Below are positions 51,237 through 56,816 of a stretch of 56,816 bases of DNA, piece by piece. The notes below the pieces were generated by a model. That model was not told the DNA's origin. It searched no databases and was given only the letters and a program-made list of their open reading frames with translations. The position numbers and the translations under genes were made by a program. Position 1 is the stretch's first letter; every line of letters begins with the position of its first letter. Source of the DNA: DAOPYE01 sp035352715 (GTDB lineage: Bacteria; Acidobacteriota; Holophagae; Holophagales; Holophagaceae); assembly GCA_035352715.1 (NCBI GenBank), contig DAOPYE010000003.1, positions 1 to 56,816 of the forward strand, in the 5' to 3' direction.

Positions 51237-52129
51237 CGGACTTCCGCATCCGCCGTTTCTTCGAGCGCCTGATCGGCCCACGGGCCTTGGCCTACATGCT
51301 GCATCTGCGCCCCCTGGAATGGCCCATCATGAGCGCCCATTTCCTGCTGGGTGCCCTGATGGCCAAAGGGCTGCACCTGCCCATCCCCGCAACGCTGCTG
51401 GGCTGGTTCGTATTTGTGGCGCTGATGAACGGCGGCACCATGGCCGTCAATAGTGCCTTTGATCAGGACGAGGGGGATGTCGGCTACCTGCGCCAACCAC
51501 CCAAGCCACCGCGCCATCTCTTCGCGTTTTCCATGGTCCTGCTCGCCGCATCGCTGGGCCTGGGCTTCCTGCTCCCCCGCGCCTTCGCGTGGAGCAACGC
51601 CGCGTGCGTCATCATGTCGGTGCTCTATTCCGTGCCTCCCGTCCGCCTCAAGGCGCGCGCGGGATGGGATCTCGTCATCAACTGCGTGGGCTTTGGCCTA
51701 CTTACGCCCCTGGCGGGATGGGGGCTGACGGGGCGACCGGTAACGGGGGCTTTTTGGTGGGCGGGATGGGGCTTCGCGCTGTTGTTTGGATCCCTCTACC
51801 CTATGACCCAGATCTACCAGATCGAGGAGGACCGTTCCCGCGGCGACCGCACCCTGGTGATCCATCTGGGCGAGACCTGGAGCCTGCTGCTGTCCCTGCT
51901 GCTGGCGCTGGGAGCCCACGGCTGCTTCCTTATGGGCTTGATGCGCGGAGGCTTCCATGTGCTGCCGATCCTGGTGTCGCTCGCGGCCTGGATGGCGGTG
52001 ATCCTGCCCTGGATCGCGCGCTGGCGGCGCATGACGCCCCACCAGCACGAAGCTGGCATGTACCGGGGGCTGGTGGCCTGGGCCGTGACCGACATAAGCC
52101 TGTTGATCCTGATGTGGCCGCGATGCTGA
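51233..52129 (+). CDS. UbiA-family prenyltransferase-like membrane protein
   Basis: 298 aa with about eight membrane helices. First Asp motif is NSAFDQDEGD (a NDxxDxxxD variant), second is YQIEEDRSRGDRT. These bind the Mg2+-prenyl-diphosphate. The family makes quinones, hemes, archaeal-type lipids or chlorophyll side chains; the acceptor here cannot be told. GTG start, GTGA overlap, GGAGG upstream. Overlaps the next gene by 7 bp. Confidence 0.87.
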   Translation: MTDFRIRRFFERLIGPRALAYMLHLRPLEWPIMSAHFLLGALMAKGLHLPIPATLLGWFVFVALMNGGTMAVNSAFDQDEGDVGYLRQPPKPPRHLFAFSMVLLAASLGLGFLLPRAFAWSNAACVIMSVLYSVPPVRLKARAGWDLVINCVGFGLLTPLAGWGLTGRPVTGAFWWAGWGFALLFGSLYPMTQIYQIEEDRSRGDRTLVIHLGETWSLLLSLLLALGAHGCFLMGLMRGGFHVLPILVSLAAWMAVILPWIARWRRMTPHQHEAGMYRGLVAWAVTDISLLILMWPRC

Positions 52130-52788
52130 TCCCATCGGTGCAACCCGACTTTCCCCTGGCCTGGGGGTTTTCCACCCGTCTGGACGCCGCCGGAACCCTG
52201 CCGCAGCGACGTCTGAACCAAATCCACGGCACGCGCATCGTCGAGGCCTCGGACCGGGTCCAGGACGCCGACGGCCTGTGGACGCAGCAGCCTGGCTTGC
52301 GCATCGGCGTGCGCGTGGCGGACTGTGTGCCCGTACTGCTCGCGGGGCGCGTGGGCCATGACACCTGGATCGCGGCGCTCCATGCAGGATGGCGCGGCGC
52401 CGTGGGAGCCAGCGAGGGCCGCGAGCCGGGCATTCTGCGGCTGGGCGTGCAGCGTTTCCTGGACCTCGGAGGTTGCCCGGAAGCCCTCTTCTGGGCCTTT
52501 GGGCCCTCCATCCAGCGGTGCCATTTCGAGGTGGGCCCCGAGGTTATCGAAGCCGCCCGGCGCGATCCCGCCTGGCACGATAACCTGGCCCAGATGGGCC
52601 CCCACGGGCGTCCCCATCTCGATCTCCACGGCTTCCTGCGCGCCCAGGCCCATCATCTCGGGCTCGATCCCGCGAGGAACGGCTCCGTACCGCGCTGCAC
52701 CGTCTGCGAACCCGAAGTCCTATATTCCTTCCGCCGGGGGGACCAGGAGGGCCGGCAATGGGGCTGGATCGAGATCCTGGATCGTTAG
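52123..52788 (+). CDS. YlmD/PgeF-family (LACC1-like) purine nucleoside phosphorylase or peptidoglycan-editing factor
   Basis: 221 aa. Metal and catalytic site: LNQIHG His, VADCVPVLL Cys and ALHAGWRG His. Members have purine nucleoside phosphorylase/adenosine deaminase activity and one is described as removing misincorporated Ser from peptidoglycan precursors. Previously annotated as polyphenol oxidase. Third gene in a coupled run with DUF116 and UbiA. Confidence 0.9.
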   Translation: MLIPSVQPDFPLAWGFSTRLDAAGTLPQRRLNQIHGTRIVEASDRVQDADGLWTQQPGLRIGVRVADCVPVLLAGRVGHDTWIAALHAGWRGAVGASEGREPGILRLGVQRFLDLGGCPEALFWAFGPSIQRCHFEVGPEVIEAARRDPAWHDNLAQMGPHGRPHLDLHGFLRAQAHHLGLDPARNGSVPRCTVCEPEVLYSFRRGDQEGRQWGWIEILDR

Positions 52789-52854
52789 GAACCACCCGCG
52801 TTGCGCTAAAAGCCATCGAACGAGGACGCCCTTTCCCGCAAAGGCTTGAACGAG

Positions 52855-54108
52855 ATGAACGATTTCGACGCACTCTACCAAAAAGCCCTGGAGGCCTCCG
52901 TCCTTGGCAGGATCAAGGAAGAGCTTCGGAACCCCGACAAGATCCAGAACTTCGACAAGCATCAGCTGGACTGCATCCTGAACCCGGATCGCCATCCACC
53001 CGTGCTGCGGATTTCCGACTGCCTGTGCGAGGACAAGGAAAAGAAAGCCTGCGGCGATGTGTGCTTTTTCGATGCGATCCAGAAAGACGAAACGGGCAAC
53101 GTCGTCATCGATCCAGAGAAGTGCGTCGGATGCACGGCATGCCTGGATCACTGCAAGTCAGGCAATCTGGTGGAGCGCAAGGATCTCCTTCCGGTCTTCG
53201 AGCTCTTGAACGAGCCCGGCGCCCAGGTCTTCGCGCTGATCGCTCCGGCCTACATCAGCCAGTTCAGCGCCGACGTGACCCCCGGCAAGCTGCGTAGCGC
53301 GTTCAAGCGCCTTGGGTTCACGGGCATGATCGAGGTCGCCCTGTTCGCGGACATCCTGACCCTGAGAGAAGCGATGGAGTTCGACCATTCCATCCAGACG
53401 GACAAGGATTTCCTGCTCACCAGCTGCTGCTGCCCCATGTGGATCGCCATGATCCGAAGGATCTACAGCCAGCTCGTTCCCCACGTCCCGCCGTCCGTCT
53501 CCCCGATGGTCGCCTGCGGGCGCGCGATCAAGCTGCTGCACCCCTCCGCGAAGACCGTATTCATCGGGCCCTGCCTCGCCAAGAAAGCCGAGGCCAGGGA
53601 GAAGGACATCGCCGATGCGGTCGACCATGTGCTCACCTTCCAGGAGGTGCGCGATATCTTCGACATGGCGGGCATCCGCCCCCAGGAAGAACCCGAGGAT
53701 CAGCGCGATCATTCCTCCACGGCTGGACGCATCTACGCGCGGGCCGGGGGCGTCAGCAAGGCCGTGCAAAGCACGGTGGATCGATTGCATCCCAATCGCC
53801 CCATCCCGCTCAAAGCCGAGCGTGCGGATGGGGTTCCGGCCTGCAAGGCGCTGCTCGAAAAGATCAAGACGGGACAGATCGAATCCAACTTCATCGAAGG
53901 CATGGGCTGCGTCGGGGGCTGCGTGGGCGGCCCGAAAGCCTTGATCCCGCAGGAAGAGGGCACCGAACAAGTAAACCGCTACGCGCTTGAGGCCAACTGC
54001 TTCACGCCCGTGGACAATCCCTACGTCATGGACCTGCTCCATCGCCTGGGCCTGGATTCCATCGAAGCCGTGCGCGAAGACACGCGCATCTTCTCGCGAC
54101 AGCTCTGA
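52855..54108 (+). CDS. [FeFe]-hydrogenase-like iron-sulfur protein, non-canonical
   Basis: 417 aa. Two ferredoxin-like cysteine groups (C56, C58, C66, C70 and C90, C93, C96, C100), then an H-cluster-type domain: TSCCCPMW (189-196), GPCLAKKAE (238-246; C240), and EGMGCVGGCVGG (348-359; C352, C356). The second motif lacks the usual Met before Cys and the first has an extra Cys, so it belongs with the group C/D (sensory or uncharacterised) hydrogenases rather than the enzymatic group A. No maturases HydE/F/G are in the window. ATG 52855 preferred to TTG 52846. Confidence 0.87.
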   Translation: MNDFDALYQKALEASVLGRIKEELRNPDKIQNFDKHQLDCILNPDRHPPVLRISDCLCEDKEKKACGDVCFFDAIQKDETGNVVIDPEKCVGCTACLDHCKSGNLVERKDLLPVFELLNEPGAQVFALIAPAYISQFSADVTPGKLRSAFKRLGFTGMIEVALFADILTLREAMEFDHSIQTDKDFLLTSCCCPMWIAMIRRIYSQLVPHVPPSVSPMVACGRAIKLLHPSAKTVFIGPCLAKKAEAREKDIADAVDHVLTFQEVRDIFDMAGIRPQEEPEDQRDHSSTAGRIYARAGGVSKAVQSTVDRLHPNRPIPLKAERADGVPACKALLEKIKTGQIESNFIEGMGCVGGCVGGPKALIPQEEGTEQVNRYALEANCFTPVDNPYVMDLLHRLGLDSIEAVREDTRIFSRQL

Positions 54109-54115
54109 ATCCGCG

Positions 54116-55909
54116 TCAGACCAGCGGTAGATGGAAGTGAACGAGGGTGCCTTCACCTTCGTTCTGGATCTCGATCTCGCCCAGATACGATGCCAGGATC
54201 TGCTTGCAGGAAGCAAGGCCCTGCCCCAGCGCGCGAACGCCCAGAATCGTGGCGTGATGCAGTTCCATGAAGGGCTCGAAGGCGCGCTCCAGTTCCGTGG
54301 GAGGGATGGGTCCGCCTTCATCCAGGCATTCCAGATGGAAGACTGCTTCATCCCCCCAGGAACGGATGTTCAGGGTGATCGAGGCGGTGGGTCCACCCAG
54401 CGCGTGCTGGACCAGCAATTGGAACAAGCGTGCGAAATCGCTGTAGACGCCATAGACCCGGCCAACGGGCGCCTCGAAATGCAGGGAGAGCTGAACGCCG
54501 GCGGGGATGACGCCTTCGGCTTCCAGCAATTCGGCCTCCTGCATGAACAAATCGTGCAGATCCAGCCACTCGGGGCGCGTGCCTTCGCGCCCAGCCCGGC
54601 GCAGCAGCGCCTTGAGCAATCCATCGATCTTGGCGACCGCCTCCCGGATCTCCGCCACCGGAGCGAAGGCCTCGGGACTTGCGGCTTCGAAGTTCTTGGC
54701 GAGCGCGCGGCTCTGGGCCTGGAGCGTGTTCACCGGCCGTTCCAGGCGGTGGGTGATCTTGACGAACAGATCTTCCAGCAGATCCTGGCGGTCCTGGCGG
54801 TTGAGATCCGCCCGCGCCTTCTGAAGATCAAGGAAGGCGTTCTCCATGCGTTCGTAGCTGGAAGCCAGCGCGCGATTGCTTTCATCCAGGCTGTGGATGC
54901 GCTCCGCGTTCTCGATGGAGATCTGCGCCAGCTTGGCCTGAAGAGTCATGACCTCGAGTTCGTGGGGCCGGAATGGATCTCCCGCCGAACGCTCAAAGGT
55001 CCAGAACCCCCACAGCGTCTCGGGCAGCTCGCGGTTCCGCAGCATGATCAGGCTGCACTCCGAATCCGAATGCCAGCAGTCCAGGGCGAGGCCCTCGTCC
55101 CAGATCCGCTGCTGATGCAGGGCTTCGCCGCTCAGGACATCCTGGGTCAGGCTGGCCGCCCGCTGCAGAAAGGGGTGGTCCAGGGGCAGCGTCGGCGCTT
55201 CATGCAAAGCCCCATCCCACCACACATGGCCATCCCAATAGCCGCCGCTGCCATCCAGGCGGTAGAGGTACATCCGCTCCACGCGGCCCTCGGTCTGTGT
55301 ATGGGCGAACGCCCGCTCGATCAGCTTGCCGGAATCGCGCTCCCCAAAGAGATCATGGCTCGCCGCCAACAGGCGCGACAGGCTGCGATTGCGATGCTCC
55401 AGGGCCTGTTGGGCATCCAGCAGCTTCCGGTTCGCGTCCTGGGCCTCGCGCAGCTGCGCCTCCAGATGCGCCAGCATCTGGGCGTTGAACTGCCGCAGCA
55501 CCTTCTCCTCGCGGGATTTCTCGACCCTTTCCCGCTGGCCGCGCAGATAGCCTTCCACCTGCTTGACGAAATTGAAGGGATCAATGGGCTTAGGGATGAA
55601 GCCATCGCAGCCCGCCACCAGCGCCGTCTCCCGGTCGCTCTTCAGCGTCTTGGCCGTGAGCGCCACCACGGGGATGTCTATCAACTCCGGATGCTGCTTG
55701 AACTTGATGGCGATCTCGAAGCCAGAAAGCCCCGGCAGATTGATATCCAGCAGCACCAGGGCGGGCTTCACCAGCAGCGCCATGTCGAAGCCCTTGAGGC
55801 CTTCTTCCGCCCAATGCATCTCGTAGCCCGCCTGCCCCAGCAGCCGCTGGACGAGCCTCCAGTTCACGGGGTTGTCCTCGATGCACAGGATCCGAAGCGG
55901 CGCGCTCAT
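54116..55909 (-). CDS. Receiver-GAF protein with degenerate histidine-kinase C-terminus
   Basis: 597 aa. Intact receiver domain at 1-125 (E11, D12, phospho-Asp D55, T85, K107). A coiled coil (130-185), a GAF-like domain (about 185-345), a second coiled coil, then a kinase-like region: THRLERPVNTL holds the H-box position, but the ATPase domain lacks the N-box Asn (LLVQHALGG), and the glycine loops are altered (DEGGPIP, ALGQGLA). Probably a phospho-receiver output/scaffold rather than an active kinase. ATGA overlap with the upstream kinase. Confidence 0.85.
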   Translation of the reverse strand: MSAPLRILCIEDNPVNWRLVQRLLGQAGYEMHWAEEGLKGFDMALLVKPALVLLDINLPGLSGFEIAIKFKQHPELIDIPVVALTAKTLKSDRETALVAGCDGFIPKPIDPFNFVKQVEGYLRGQRERVEKSREEKVLRQFNAQMLAHLEAQLREAQDANRKLLDAQQALEHRNRSLSRLLAASHDLFGERDSGKLIERAFAHTQTEGRVERMYLYRLDGSGGYWDGHVWWDGALHEAPTLPLDHPFLQRAASLTQDVLSGEALHQQRIWDEGLALDCWHSDSECSLIMLRNRELPETLWGFWTFERSAGDPFRPHELEVMTLQAKLAQISIENAERIHSLDESNRALASSYERMENAFLDLQKARADLNRQDRQDLLEDLFVKITHRLERPVNTLQAQSRALAKNFEAASPEAFAPVAEIREAVAKIDGLLKALLRRAGREGTRPEWLDLHDLFMQEAELLEAEGVIPAGVQLSLHFEAPVGRVYGVYSDFARLFQLLVQHALGGPTASITLNIRSWGDEAVFHLECLDEGGPIPPTELERAFEPFMELHHATILGVRALGQGLASCKQILASYLGEIEIQNEGEGTLVHFHLPLV

Positions 55910-56816
55910 GCACACTCCCGAGCCAGAAGGGGCATCTCAACGGTGAACGTGGTGCCATGGCCCTTTTGGCTTTCCACCAGGATGCGCCCGTCCATGAGGC
56001 CCATCAGACGCTGGGAGAGCGCAAGTCCCAGGCCGGTTCCGCCAAAGCGGCGGGTGATACTCCCGTCCACCTGCTGGAAGGGTTTGAAGAGGCGCTCCAT
56101 CTCTTCTGGGCTCATGCCGATGCCGGTGTCCCGGATCTGGACCCGCAAATGCTGGCCTTCACATTCCACGCCCACGTTGACCTCGCCGAATTCAGTAAAT
56201 TTTATGGCGTTGCCCACAAGATTGGTAAAGACCTGTTTGAGGCGAAGTGGATCGCCGGAAACCCGCACCTTTTCCGCTGGAGGCATCCAGCGAAAGCGCA
56301 CGGGCCGATCCAGGATCAGGCCCGCAGCCAGCACGCCCACCTCGTCCAGAAGCGGCATCGGATCGACTGCCTGCAGATCGATCTCGAACTTGCCCGCTTC
56401 GATCTTCGAGAGATCCAGGATCGAATCGATCATGGTTAGCAGTCCGCGCCCGTTCTGAAGAATGATATCCAGATCGTCCTTCACATCCTGGGGCAGGCGT
56501 TCCTGGGCGTCCTGCAGCAGCAGGCCTGAAAATCCGATCACCGCATTGAGGGGTGTGCGCAGCTCGTGGCTCATATTGGCCAGGAACTCGTCCTTCATGC
56601 GATCCGCCTGCTGCAGCTTCTGGAAACTATCCAGCAGGCTTTCATTCAGTTCCGTGAGTTCCCGTGTCTTCTCCCGGACCTTCTCCTCCAGGGTATCGGC
56701 CCAGGCCTGAAGGGCGGTCTGGGATTCCTCCAGCCCCTTCGTGCGTTCCCGCACCAGGTTCTCCAGGTTCGCCCGGATCTCCTCCAGCTCCCAGATGGTC
56801 TCCATGAGCTGCCGCG
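55906..56816 (-). CDS. Sensor histidine kinase, 5' partial
   Basis: The frame is open to the window end, so the N-terminus is missing; the visible 303 codons begin within a long coiled coil. Phospho-His in NMSHELRTPLNAVIG, N-box FTNLVGNAIKF, DTGIGMS, and GGTGLGLALS are intact, so this is an active-type hybrid-class kinase. Its stop overlaps the receiver-GAF start as ATGA. It is the likely phosphate donor for that receiver. Confidence 0.93.
   Translation of the reverse strand, partial: RQLMETIWELEEIRANLENLVRERTKGLEESQTALQAWADTLEEKVREKTRELTELNESLLDSFQKLQQADRMKDEFLANMSHELRTPLNAVIGFSGLLLQDAQERLPQDVKDDLDIILQNGRGLLTMIDSILDLSKIEAGKFEIDLQAVDPMPLLDEVGVLAAGLILDRPVRFRWMPPAEKVRVSGDPLRLKQVFTNLVGNAIKFTEFGEVNVGVECEGQHLRVQIRDTGIGMSPEEMERLFKPFQQVDGSITRRFGGTGLGLALSQRLMGLMDGRILVESQKGHGTTFTVEMPLLARECA

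Noticed and set aside
48936..51281. 781-aa open frame on the minus strand
   Set aside because: Antisense to mlaD and DUF116; composition (His/Gln/Arg/Gly-rich) is that of a shadow frame in GC-rich DNA, and no family motif or ribosome site is seen.

Overview
The window is GC-rich bacterial chromosome (well over 60% GC by eye) with dense, mostly housekeeping gene content. Diderm traits are a secretin, MCE/Mla lipid transport and lipoproteins. Other traits are a flagellin behind a sigma-54-type promoter, an Hfq-like protein, an [FeFe]-hydrogenase-like protein and many FHA/GAF sensor proteins. My inference is an Acidobacteriota member, most likely class Holophagae (Geothrix/Holophaga-like). This rests on general protein character, not on any search. 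No phage, IS element, plasmid gene or CRISPR array was seen.

Layout. 1-1881: 3' part of an Ig-like/NHL-repeat protein interrupted by a 100-N assembly gap. 2108-4923 (-): flavoprotein, coaX, birA. 4978-7262: purE, purN behind a small Sm-like-looking protein, and a STAS protein coupled to arfB. 7269-10211 (-): NatAB-type ABC exporter and uppP. 10298-16200: aldo/keto reductase with 4Fe-4S motifs, threonine aldolase, Rrf2 regulator, ruvB (-), FHA-GAF histidine kinase, ispF. 16349-20810 (+): MacA/MacB-type exporter with two different permeases. 20892-21293: unrecognised basic protein with its own terminator.

21361-32036 is all on the minus strand: smc, an AT-rich 410-bp spacer with a perfect DnaA box, radA, yicC, yhbY, an unusual FHA-GAF pseudo-kinase, ribB under an FMN riboswitch, and a lipoprotein hydrolase. 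Transcription diverges at about 32.1 kb.

32212-54108 is all plus-strand apart from three tRNA genes. It begins with a PilM/N/O/P-like set, a lipoprotein secretin carrying a cohesin-like tail and a pseudopilin. Then come tRNA-Leu, rpsO, a Nudix hydrolase, a TsaC/YciO protein, mnmA, a lone flagellin, the tRNA-Gly/Cys/Gly group (-), a membrane histidine kinase, hfq-like, pdxA, a GlmU with a decayed uridyltransferase half, mlaE-mlaF-mlaD, and DUF116-UbiA-YlmD-[FeFe] hydrogenase. The end (54116-56816, -) holds a receiver-GAF-degenerate-kinase protein and the 3' part of a histidine kinase.

Most likely novelty. The envelope cluster at 32.2-37.9 kb resembles a type IV pilus/type II secretion alignment complex with a very diverged first gene, proline-rich extensions and a secretin-cohesin fusion, but no motor ATPase or platform protein nearby. 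A second theme is proteins that keep a fold but lose catalytic residues: the FHA-GAF pseudo-kinase, the receiver-GAF-kinase, and GlmU. A third is a non-canonical [FeFe]-hydrogenase next to a UbiA prenyltransferase and a DUF116 protein. Many starts are supported by ATGA/GTGA stop-start overlaps, so translational coupling is common here.
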